From positions 1 through 7,072 of the forward strand of contig DCSW01000005.1 in the NCBI GenBank assembly GCA_002325825.1: a DNA stretch of 7,072 nt, given 5' to 3'. The position numbers were made by a program, and so were the translations under genes. Positions 1 through 6,955 of the stretch are shown here, one piece after another. This DNA comes from Collimonas sp. UBA1456 (GTDB lineage Bacteria > Pseudomonadota > Gammaproteobacteria > Burkholderiales > Burkholderiaceae_D). Numbering within the stretch: position 1 is the stretch's first letter; each line of letters opens with the position of its first letter. The notes beneath the pieces are model-generated. The model ran no database searches. It saw nothing but the letters and a program-made list of their open reading frames with translations, and was not told the DNA's origin.

Positions 1-30
1 TTAAATCGCTTTATGATCCAATTCAAAGTA

Positions 31-46
31 CGTATTCAAAAATACG
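31..46. promoter_or_regulatory. Perfect 6-bp dyad upstream of the lysR remnant
   Basis: CGTATT (31-36) and AATACG (41-46) are exact inverted repeats separated by CAAA. The dyad ends 10 bp before the ATG at 57. No T-run follows it, so it does not look like a terminator. LysR regulators often bind dyads near their own start, so an old autoregulatory operator is possible, but this is inferred from position only. Confidence 0.3.
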
Positions 47-56
47 ATCATTGATA

Positions 57-870
57 ATGCCGTGAAATTTACACAGAAGCGTCTACAGGATCCAGCAAAG
101 CAGTTTTACGGCCGCCGGACGCAGCCGGGATGTTCCCAAGTCACGCCTTTCACGCGCCGTATCTCGGGACTGGAAACGTGCCTTAGCGCCCGCTTACTGC
201 AACGCAATACGCGCGGTATCGCGCTGACCGACCTCGGCAGTCGCTACTATCAGCACGGCCAAGCGGTGATTGCAGCAGCTGAAGCGGCAGCGCTGCCCGC
301 ATTCCTGGAACGCTACCCGAAAGTGAATATCGAATCTGATTCACCAATCGTCGCATCAACATGCTAAAAGAAGGCGTGGACGTCGCGGTACCAGTCAGGG
401 TTACTGACGATGAAAATCTCAACGTGGCTACCAGGCGCTTGCGTGCCGTATCAGCTTGCCTGGTTGCCACTTCCGATTTGATGGCCCAATACCATATCGC
501 CCGTCACCCGCGCGATATGGTCAGGTTGCCGTTCCTAGGTGCGGTTGAGGCAGACTGGCGCGTGCGTCTGTTGCTGATCGATCCGGAACGCGAACGTTAG
601 AACTGGTGGCGCAGCCGAGATTTGTTGTTGAATATTTCATACTAGGCAAACGCGCCGCCCTCGCGGAGCCTGGCGTTGACCGTGCTGCCAATGGAATACT
701 GCAGCGAAGAGTTAGCACAAGGAACCCTAGTGCAAGTTCTGTCAGATTGATCGATACAAACTGGCCACTTGCAAGTGGTATATACAATGCAACGCAGATT
801 ACTGCCGGCAGTGCGCACTTTCGTCGATTTCTTGATCGAGAAATTGACCAATTTCCATCCGGTTGCTTGA
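57..870 (+). pseudogene. LysR-family transcriptional regulator, degraded pseudogene
   Basis: This is the remnant of a LysR-type transcription factor, a cytoplasmic DNA-binding regulator; its target is unknown. From the ATG at 57 the frame reads a helix-turn-helix with SFTAAGRSRDVPKS beginning at residue 16, the usual place in LysR proteins. There is already a TGA at 63. After a frameshift near 145-170 the recognition-helix side continues as RRISGLE and LLQRNTRGIALTDLG. The linker and start of the effector domain (roughly 30-45 residues by family comparison) are missing between AAAEAA and ALPAFLERYP near 285-295. Another frameshift near 340-350 leads into RINMLKEGVDVAVPV. A stop follows at 598-600, then TGA at 748-750 after VLSD, where the family usually has DW. 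A last frame gives FVDFLIEKLTNFHP and TGA at 868-870. It converges on egtB. The family call is firm; the subfamily is not. Confidence 0.88.
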
Positions 871-877
871 GCTTCGT

Positions 878-1897
878 CTAAGCGTCGGAGAGCGAGCCAA
901 TCGAATTTCACTGAACTGCTAGCGTGCGGTGGCCGGGAAGAAATTACGATAAGCCAGGCGCGCCTGCGCTCAACGTGCATAAGCCCCCGCTTAGAAATAC
1001 GATAAATGGGTGACCGCCTCGTGCAAGATCAGCGGATGCAAGCCATGCAAGGTAAATTCGCACCACGACGCATCGAATGGTTGCTTCAGCTTCTGCCGTG
1101 TCACCCAATCCCATTCCGCGAATAGCCACAACAGCGGATTCTGATAGCCGCCGTCTTCGATGAAAGCCAAGTAATCGCTGTTTCTGACCAGACGTGAGGC
1201 CATCGAGAACGGTTCGAAAAATTGTCGGTGGCGCGGCGTTTCATTATCGAAAAATAATCCTGGACCGGCATGCTCAATCTCAATCACCTCGGCATCGAAT
1301 TGCTGCCAGTGCTCAGCTATTGTCGCTGCACTGATCTCGTAGCCGTCCACTATCGCGTTGGATACAAGGTATGGTGGTTTCAACAGGTTCATCGACAGCA
1401 GATGCTTGATATCTGTCAATAGCAACTCCTGATGCTGCTGCTCATGAGGCAAGCCAAGCTCGACCAGCCTGTTCAGCTCTGCGCTAGTACCATCTTCGGT
1501 GACCGAAGACTGAGCCAGCAACTGCTGCACGCGTTGATCGATATTCTGCTGGTACGCCTTCACTTTGGCCAGCGATGGTCGTGTGATCAAGCCGCGCTGC
1601 GCTCTCGGGTACTGCTCACCGACGCCTTCATAATAAGAATTGAATAGCACCCAGAAAGCCGGATGAAATGGTTGAAAATCGGCTTCAAAGCGCTCCAGGA
1701 TGAAGATCTCGAAAAATCAGGTGGTATGTACAAGATGCCATTTGGCCTGACTCGCATCGGGCATCGATCGGACACAACAATCTTCGTCAGACAGCGATTG
1801 CACCAGCTGCACGGTTGCGTCGCGCACGGTGGAAAAAAGACTAGCCAGCTTAAGCATTGTATCGTTCGTTTTTGCTGTTGTCGCCTGTAGCGCTCAT
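878..1897 (-). pseudogene. egtB: Ergothioneine biosynthesis protein EgtB, pseudogene with internal deletion
   Basis: EgtB is the iron-dependent sulfoxide synthase that joins hercynine (trimethylhistidine) to a thiol (gamma-glutamylcysteine or cysteine) in ergothioneine synthesis. The ATG at 1897-1895 overlaps the egtD stop as ATGA. Its first codons run into TAA, and a frameshift follows at a T-run near 1831-1836. The DinB-like domain then reads AKWHLVHTT, a TGA (1719-1717) in place of the Trp of WFFE, and FHPAFWVLFNSYY. HEQQHQE follows, so the three expected iron-ligand histidines are still present. The FGE-sulfatase-like C-terminal domain stops at HLSYF with TAA (993-991). The middle of this domain, about 100 residues by family comparison, is missing. 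Its end reappears as a GG-C-TL stretch and YRNFFPATAR, with TAG (921-919) for the expected Trp, then QFSEIRLA. The original stop is probably near 880-878. The gene is non-functional as read. Confidence 0.92.
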
Positions 1898-2867
1898 GTC
1901 GGTTTGGCATGATAGACTATAAACCATTTACGCGGATCACATCAGATTTGAACCTGACCAAAACCGGCCTGGTGTAGCAATTCAATGAAGCCCTGTTGCG
2001 TATATTTTTAACTACTTTCGGTGTGAATGCGCTCGCCACGCACAAAGTGACGGATACCGCCGTTCTGCCAATGCACGGTGACATCGTCGCGCGCTTCCAG
2101 GCGTATCTCGATACGATGCTGCTCGGCGTTGTAGAAAACATGATGAAACTAGTCGGACGGCCGGAAATCGGCAGCTAGTAACCGATGTAAATGATGCAGC
2201 AGGTTCAGGTTGAAGGCGGCGGTGACAACCAGCGAATCGTCATAGGCCACATTCAGAATTGCCTTGTCCTTGATCATGTCAACCCAGATCAACAAGCCGC
2301 CATGGCTGTCGCTCCCTGGTATTACCTTGTGGATCCGACGCAGGGATTTAAGCGCTTCGAGTGGCGCAAAATTGCCGGTCGACGATCTCGGATAGAAAAA
2401 CTGGCGGCACTGCTCGGTGATAATTACAGGTAGTTCCAACTCGAAGGAAAAGCCCATGCCGAGACACGTCATTTCGATCTGCGAGAATTGCCGACGCAGC
2501 GCGTTGACCGACTTCTTCAGAAATTGTTCGAAAATGTCAATCGGCACATATCGCCTCGGTTGCAGGGCTGGAAACAAACGTGCCGCCTTTGCACAATTGC
2601 CACCCCGAGATCGATCAGTATCGCATCGCGACCGACCGCGGTGGCAATATGGCTTGCATGTTTCTGTAAGATCGCCGCCTCGGTGCGGGTCGGATAATAT
2701 TCAGGCAACTCGTAGATCGCGGCAAACAGACGCGAGCTGAGTACGTCATAGAGACATTTTGGAGCGGTATGAGTGTGTGTCGCCAGCAGACCTGGGACCA
2801 ATTGATCCTAAATTGCGTGTTCTGCTACGTAGCTTTTCGGATGCTTCGGTTGCTGCAATTGAGCCAA
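1894..2867 (-). pseudogene. egtD: L-histidine N-alpha-methyltransferase EgtD, pseudogene
   Basis: EgtD uses S-adenosylmethionine to trimethylate histidine to hercynine, the first step of ergothioneine synthesis. The frame begins at a TTG (2867-2865) five bases after a CAGGGAGA ribosome-binding site, and about 324 codons fit the family length. The N-terminus carries a TAG at 2810-2808, then THTAPK, ELPEYYPTRTEAAI and DAILIDLG. A one-base loss near 2598-2604 falls inside the glycine-rich cofactor motif: the next frame gives GNCAKA-like residues and FPALQPRRYVPIDI. FFYPRSSTGNFAP, LLIWVDMIKDKAIL and AAFNLNLLHHLHRLL follow. TAG at 2151-2149 interrupts the run into FYNAEQHRIEIRLEAR. TAA (2010-2008) replaces Tyr in SYKYT and TGA (1944-1942) replaces Trp before CDP. 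The end, VYHAKPT and TGA at 1896-1894, overlaps egtB. The cofactor-site frameshift and at least four stops make it inactive. Confidence 0.92.
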
Positions 2868-2873
2868 AGGATT

Positions 2874-2880
2874 CTCCCTG
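2874..2880 (-). promoter_or_regulatory. Ribosome-binding site of egtD
   Basis: On the minus strand CAGGGAGA-type sequence lies a few bases before TTG at 2867-2865. It decides the start, because no ATG fits the N-terminal reading frame. The TTG may be native or a decayed ATG. Confidence 0.5.
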
Positions 2881-2909
2881 AATTGTAATAGTTAGAAATT
2901 ATGTCGTTG

Positions 2910-2930
2910 ATTGAATCCACATCATTCAAT
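2910..2930. promoter_or_regulatory. Operator-like perfect inverted repeat (7-bp arms, 7-bp spacer)
   Basis: ATTGAAT (2910-2916) and ATTCAAT (2924-2930) are exact reverse complements around CCACATC. The site sits about 43 bp upstream of the egtD start, in the spacer shared with the ABC exporter. Size and symmetry fit a dimeric repressor or activator site. The cognate regulator is unknown, and both nearby LysR genes are broken. No T-run follows, which argues against a terminator. Confidence 0.4.
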
Positions 2931-3005
2931 TAGTATTCTGCGTATTGACGCAACATCCACTACACTAGCAAGCTTATATCAGTCACTATGCGCTGAAGAA
3001 AGTAT

Positions 3006-3025
3006 ATCAATATTCGATAATTGAT
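3006..3025. promoter_or_regulatory. Second dyad in the divergent spacer (6-bp arms)
   Basis: ATCAAT (3006-3011) and ATTGAT (3020-3025) are exact reverse complements around ATTCGATA. It has nearly the same overall span as the dyad at 2910-2930 and similar arm letters. It lies on the ABC exporter side, about 160 bp before that start. The region is A+T-rich, so chance is a real alternative. Confidence 0.28.
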
Positions 3026-3187
3026 TACAGCTTCATGTCAGAAAAATGCGCATGGCTCCGCGTCTCTTTTAAGATTGTGATCGAAATTCGCACAAAACTA
3101 TCAAAGAATCAACCTCACCAGCTGCTGGTAATGCATCAATCGAATCACGAGAGATTATGCAACGACCCGCAGACCAACCGAAGTAAT

Positions 3188-5005
3188 ATGATAACCACCT
3201 CTTCCAAAGAACCTCAAAAGCGTAGTTTAGGCGCACTCGTTGGGCTGCTCCCCTTCCTCGCCCCATACAAGCGCCAGTTCGTGATGGCCAGTATCGCGCT
3301 GCTGATTGCAGCCGGTGCGACGCTGGCTATCCCGTATGCATTCCGGCAAATGGTCGACCTCGGCTTCAGCGCCGGCAGTATCCAGGGAGCCAGCCATATC
3401 GATTTGTATTTCCTGGCGCTGTTCGGCGTTGCCTGCATATTGGGCGTGGCAACTGCTGCACGCTTCTATATGGTATCGTGGCTCGGCGAGCGCGTCACCG
3501 CAGACTTACGCAGTGCCGTATATTCACATGTCGTGACGCAGAGCCCGCAATTCTTTGAAACCACCAAGACCGGCGAAGTGCTGTCGCGCATCACCACCGA
3601 CACCACGCTGATCCAGGCGCTGGTCGGCACCAGCATCTCCATGGCGCTGCGCAATGGGCTGCTGTTCATCGGCGGCCTGGCGATGCTATTTATCACCAGC
3701 GTCAAACTGAGTTCGATCATCATCGTGATGCTGGCCCTGGTGATACTGCCAATAGTGTTTTACAGCCGTCGCGTGCGTAGGCTGTCGCGCGCATCGCAAG
3801 ACCGGGTTGCCGACGCCTCAGCGATGGCTGGCGAAACTCTCAACGCCATGTCAACGGTACAAGCGTTCACTCATGAAAATATCGAAGCGCAGCGTTTCAG
3901 TATTTTAGTGGAAAATGCCTTCGGTACGGCGATGAAACGCATCCGGGCCCGCTCAGTGCTGACCATGATGGTGATTCTGCTGGTGATCGGTGCCATCGTG
4001 TTCGTGTTACGGCTGGGGGCGCATGCCGTCGTCCAGGGCTATATGAGCGGCGGCGAGCTCGGCCAGTTCATACTGTATGCGGCACTACTGGCGGGTTCCA
4101 TCGGCGCTCTGGCTGAAGTCATGGGCGATGCTCAGCGCGCCGCCGGCGCTACAGAAAGACTGCTGGAACTGCTATCTGCGCAATCGCCGGTGCAATCGGT
4201 GCTACTGCCGGACAGCCTGCCGCCGCGCACCGCGCAAGGCGCAGCGCTGACGCTGGAAAACATCGGTTTCCGCTACCCGTCGCGGCCGGAAATCGCCACG
4301 CTGCATGATTTATCGCTGACTATCCGGCCTGGAGAAACTGTTGCCGTGGTTGGCCCATCTGGCGCTGGCAAGAGCACTCTGTTTCAGCTGCTGCTGCGCT
4401 TCTATGATCCGCAGCAAGGCAGCATCAAGCTCGATGGCGTCGACATCAAGTATCTGAATTTGAGCACCTTGCGCGATGTGATCGGCATCGTGCCGCAAGA
4501 CACGGTCATATTCTCCGCTAATGCAATGGAAAATATCCGTTACGGTCGGGTCGGCGCCAGCGATGCTGAGGTCATCGCAGCGGCTAAAATGGGCGCCGCC
4601 GATGAATTCATCGTGTGCCTTCCGGAAGGCTATCAATCTTTCCTCGGCGAGCGCGGCGTGCGTCTTTCCGGTGGCCAGCGGCAACGCATCGCGATTGCCC
4701 GCGCACTCCTGAAAAACCCGCCGCTGTTGCTGCTGGATGAAGCAACTAGCGCCCTTGACGCCACATCGGAGCGTGCAGTGCAAGGTGCGTTGGAAGCGGC
4801 AATGATCGGTCGCACCACGCTAGTCATCGCGCATCGCCTAGCTACGGTGCAACGCGCCGACCGCATCATCGTTCTGGAGCACGGTCATGTGGTAGAATCC
4901 GGCACCCATAGCGAGTTGACCACACGGAACGGGCTATATGCCAGCCTAGCCGCATTGCAGTTCAACAGCATCACTGAATCTTCACCCCGCCACCGGTGTA
5001 GCTGA
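3188..5005 (+). CDS. MsbA-like ABC exporter, fused permease/ATPase half-transporter (intact)
   Basis: This is the only intact gene here: 605 residues from the ATG at 3188. That start gives family length and MITTSSKEPQKRSLGAL; an upstream start at 3035 would add 51 unlikely residues. Only a weak GAAG precedes it. The exporter-type membrane domain has about six helices (near 31-51, 71-93, 148-170, 174-192, 256-275, 288-312). The ATPase domain follows: A-loop Tyr363, Walker A GPSGAGKST (389-397), Q-loop Gln437, signature LSGGQ (493-497), Walker B with Asp517-Glu518, D-loop SALD (521-524) and H-loop His549. It should form a homodimer in the inner membrane and export a hydrophobic substrate such as a lipid or drug. 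It resembles the MsbA-related proteobacterial group (TIGR02204, from memory); the substrate cannot be read from sequence. The last dozen residues after LAALQF look like a non-conserved tail. Its survival among pseudogenes implies selection. Confidence 0.95.
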   Translation: MITTSSKEPQKRSLGALVGLLPFLAPYKRQFVMASIALLIAAGATLAIPYAFRQMVDLGFSAGSIQGASHIDLYFLALFGVACILGVATAARFYMVSWLGERVTADLRSAVYSHVVTQSPQFFETTKTGEVLSRITTDTTLIQALVGTSISMALRNGLLFIGGLAMLFITSVKLSSIIIVMLALVILPIVFYSRRVRRLSRASQDRVADASAMAGETLNAMSTVQAFTHENIEAQRFSILVENAFGTAMKRIRARSVLTMMVILLVIGAIVFVLRLGAHAVVQGYMSGGELGQFILYAALLAGSIGALAEVMGDAQRAAGATERLLELLSAQSPVQSVLLPDSLPPRTAQGAALTLENIGFRYPSRPEIATLHDLSLTIRPGETVAVVGPSGAGKSTLFQLLLRFYDPQQGSIKLDGVDIKYLNLSTLRDVIGIVPQDTVIFSANAMENIRYGRVGASDAEVIAAAKMGAADEFIVCLPEGYQSFLGERGVRLSGGQRQRIAIARALLKNPPLLLLDEATSALDATSERAVQGALEAAMIGRTTLVIAHRLATVQRADRIIVLEHGHVVESGTHSELTTRNGLYASLAALQFNSITESSPRHRCS

Positions 5006-5038
5006 CGGATTGCGCAAGCTGTTCCGGTAGCGCATCGG

Positions 5039-5854
5039 CAACAGGAAATCGACATTGGCCAATTATTTTTACCCCCCCCCACCCCCACCTTACACAGCGT
5101 GGCGCTAGCCAACCGGATTGTGGTCGCGCCGATGTGCCAATACTCGACAGAGGGCGGTTTCGCCAACGACTGGCATCTGATGCATCTCGGCTACCGTGCC
5201 ATCGGCGACGCTGGCCTGGTAATTTTTGAAGCCAGCGCGGTCGTGATACAGGGTCGTTCAGGGCTTTCGCCGATGCGGCGGTGTGCACTCACAAAGCCGG
5301 CTTCAAGGTCGTCGAAACCCACGCCACGCACGGCTATCTGCTGCACCAGTTCCTGTCGTCGATCAGCAATCAGCGTAGCGACCAATATGGTGGATCATTT
5401 GAGAGTCGCATCCGCCTGATTCTGGAAGTCGTCGTCGCGGTACGCTAGGTGTTGCCTGACGAACTGCGATTTCTGGCGCGCGTGTCGTCCACGGACTGAA
5501 TTGAAGACAGCGGAGTGCTGACGAAACAGTGGTATTGAGCCGATTGCTAGGCCAGGCTGGAGTCGATCTGGTCGATGTATCGAGTGGCGGCAATATCGCT
5601 ACCGACATTCCGGTCGAGTCAGGCTATCGTACCCCGTTTGCAGCGCGTATACGCAACGAGGCTGATATCCCCAGCGCCGCAATCGGCATGACTACCGATA
5701 CCATTCATGCCGAACACGTATTGCGCACCGAACCGACCGATCTTGTCCTGCCGGCGCGCGAGCAGTTGCGCGATCCGTATTAGCCATTGAATACCGCCGA
5801 TGTCCTGAACACAAATCGCCACAGCGGCCGAGCATCGATTACATCAAAAAATGA
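5039..5854 (+). pseudogene. Old Yellow Enzyme family NADH:flavin oxidoreductase (YqjM-like), pseudogene
   Basis: This is the remnant of an FMN-dependent ene-reductase of the YqjM/xenobiotic reductase class, which reduces activated C=C bonds with NAD(P)H. The first part reads LANRIVVAPMCQYS, with the class's conserved Cys and Tyr, then FANDWHLMHLGYRA up to VVIQGR. About 100 residues are then missing at a junction near 5257-5263. The next frame gives AGFKVVETHATHGYLLHQF, which keeps the two active-site histidines, and SNQRSDQYGGSFESRIRL. A TAG at 5446-5448, a TGA at 5497-5499 (expected Trp of TDW) and a frameshift near 5510-5520 follow. The third part runs SRLLGQAGVDLVDVSSGGN, then IRNEADIPSAAIGM and LRDPY, with TAG (5781-5783) for the expected Trp. 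The end, RPSIDYIKK and TGA at 5852-5854, is in yet another frame. The start is approximate: no ATG remains before LANRIV. It converges on the second lysR remnant, 21 bp away. Confidence 0.9.
5072..5086 (+). repeat. Poly-C tract (C9-A-C5) at the 5' end of the oxidoreductase remnant
   Basis: Nine consecutive C (5072-5080), one A and five more C encode a proline-rich PPPTP stretch where relatives usually have a short LFTPLTL-like segment. It looks like a slippage expansion in DNA no longer under selection. A sequencing length error is also possible, although the reading frame is preserved across the tract. Confidence 0.6.
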
Positions 5855-5875
5855 TGTGGGTCTCCGTGAGCGAAA

Positions 5876-6442
5876 CTAGTGGCCGGTCGATATGCCCAGA
5901 CCGGCCGCCACTTCGGCAAACAAACGGTGTAGCCAGACTACATCCGATGCTACATGCGAGCGCCCACATCACAGCATGTAGAAGCGCATCTTTGGGAAAT
6001 CGAAAGGCACCGCGAATACGCCGATCGGCCACTCTTCATTGATATGTTCGGCAAACTGCCGGCCAGTAGTAAGGATTAGATCGGATTCCGCCAGCAGCAC
6101 ATGCGGTACTAGCGCGAAATACGGAATCGTCACTTGTACATTGCGCTTCAAACCCTGCTCAGCCAGCGCCGCATCGATAGCGCTGCGATGTCTTTCGATG
6201 TAGGAAGTCGGTGCCAAGTGCGGCATCCCAGGGCAATACTTGAGAGTCAATCCCTTCTTTGCCGCCGGATTGTCGCGATGTATCATGCATACTACATCGT
6301 TATCGAACAATTACGCTAGATGCAGGTGTTCAGGCGGATCGCGCCAATTGCCGGTGACCAGTTCGAAATGGTTCGTTTCTAGAGCATTCGCATAATTCGT
6401 GCGACCTACACCCAAGGTGGCGACGTTCCGCGATTCGATCGC
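5876..6442 (-). pseudogene. LysR-family regulator, effector-domain remnant lacking the DNA-binding domain
   Basis: This is part of a second LysR-type regulator, unrelated in detail to the one at 57-870. On the minus strand from about 6442 it reads VGRTNYANALE, FELVTGNWRDPPEHLHLA, then TAA (6313-6311). LFDNDVVCMIHRDNPAAKKG, LTLKYCPGMPHLAPTSYIER and GLKRNVQVTIPYFALVPHVL follow, then DLILTTGRQF and VPFDFPKMRFYML. A TGA (5971-5969) stands where relatives have the Trp of MLW. The same frame continues through VVWLHRLFAEVAAGL to TAG at 5878-5876. The helix-turn-helix and the first part of the effector domain are gone. Beyond 6442 the DNA switches to ilvC in the opposite orientation. Without a DNA-binding domain it cannot act as a regulator. 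Confidence 0.88.
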
Positions 6443-6461
6443 CGTTTATTAAGACAAGTCC

Positions 6462-6924
6462 GGCAGTGCCCGTGCCGGCATCATCGAAACTAGTTTTCCT
6501 GAAGAAACTTGAACTGACCTGTTCGACGAATAAGTCGTTTTATGCGGCGGCGCAGTTGAACTGATTAAGGCTGGTTTTGGAACCCTGGTTGAAGTCGGTT
6601 ATGCGCCGGAAATGGCTTACTTCGAATGCTTGCACGAACTCAAGTTGATCGTTGACTTGATCTACAAAGGCGTCATCGCCAACATGAGTTATTCGATCTC
6701 TAATAACGCCGAATACAGCGAGTACGGCACTGGCCCACGGATCGTAAATGAAGATACCAAGAACACTATGCGTCAGTGCTTACAAGACATTCAGACCGGT
6801 GTATATGCGAAGGGCCTCACCCTGGAAAACAAGGCTGGTACGCCGACTTTGATCTCCCGTCGGGCATCATGCAGCAAGTGCTTGCTGGGCAGGATGGCGT
6901 AAAGCGACGCTCTTCGAGAAATAA
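6462..6924 (+). pseudogene. ilvC: Ketol-acid reductoisomerase (IlvC), C-terminal remnant
   Basis: IlvC makes dihydroxy-acids from acetolactate and acetohydroxybutyrate in valine, isoleucine and leucine synthesis. The frame starts at GSARAGIIET, about residue 180 of a class I enzyme of about 338 residues, so the whole NADPH-binding domain is absent. It continues as FPEET, TGA, TDLFDE, TAA (for the expected GEQ), then VVLCGGAVELIKAGF, MAYFECLHELKLIVDLIY, SYSISNNAEYSEYGTGPRIV and ENKAGTPTLISRR up to 6863. The metal-ligand positions in DLFxE and FECLHE are still present. The normal tail after SRR is not seen in this frame, which ends with TAA at 6900-6902. Another frame ending with TAA at 6922-6924 gives WRKATLFEK, weakly like the family end (a W..KNKLVDQ pattern), so the tail may survive after a deletion and frameshift. 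There is no start codon or 5' half, so it is non-functional. Confidence 0.92.
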
Positions 6925-6955
6925 AAAATGGAACGGCATTGCCATCCCATTTTTT
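6923..6955. terminator. Bidirectional Rho-independent terminator-like inverted repeat
   Basis: AAAAAATGG (6923-6931) pairs with CCATTTTTT (6947-6955). Inside, GGC and GCC pair around ATT, with two mismatched positions between inner and outer stem. The T6 run on either strand can serve as the U-tract, so it could work in both directions. It overlaps the last possible ilvC stop codon, which is a normal place for an operon end. Confidence 0.65.

Larger units (their letters stand above)
2868..3187. other. Divergent intergenic spacer, no gene recognised
   Basis: This 320-bp A+T-richer stretch lies between the divergent starts of egtD and the ABC exporter. An open frame from 3035 runs in phase into the exporter, but its 51 codons resemble no exporter N-terminus and look non-coding. 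A TTGACG at 2945-2950 and a TTATAT at 2974-2979 resemble promoter elements, but they are 23 bp apart, too far for an ordinary sigma-70 promoter. The clearest structures are two dyads, listed separately. Confidence 0.6.

Noticed and set aside
183..470. Minus-strand open frame over the first lysR remnant
   Set aside because: It is antisense to clear LysR homology, including the helix-turn-helix, and has no recognisable content of its own.
3035..3187. N-terminal extension of the exporter to the start at 3035
   Set aside because: The 51 extra residues have no hydrophobic or domain character, and the ATG at 3188 gives normal family length.
4310..4783. 157-codon minus-strand open frame inside the exporter
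   Set aside because: It lies opposite the ATPase domain, a common artefact of codon bias, and has no ribosome-binding site or known motif.
748..5971. TGA recoded as tryptophan, which would rescue several genes
   Set aside because: Not adopted as the main reading. TAG also replaces Trp twice, the same genes carry frameshifts and large deletions that recoding cannot repair, the intact exporter uses TGG for its only Trp (residue 98) and ends with TGA. Kept as a testable alternative only.
57..6924. All frameshifts are sequencing errors in otherwise intact genes
   Set aside because: The 605-codon exporter has no such error, and the other genes also carry substitution-type stops and deletions of about 100 codons, which indel noise does not produce.
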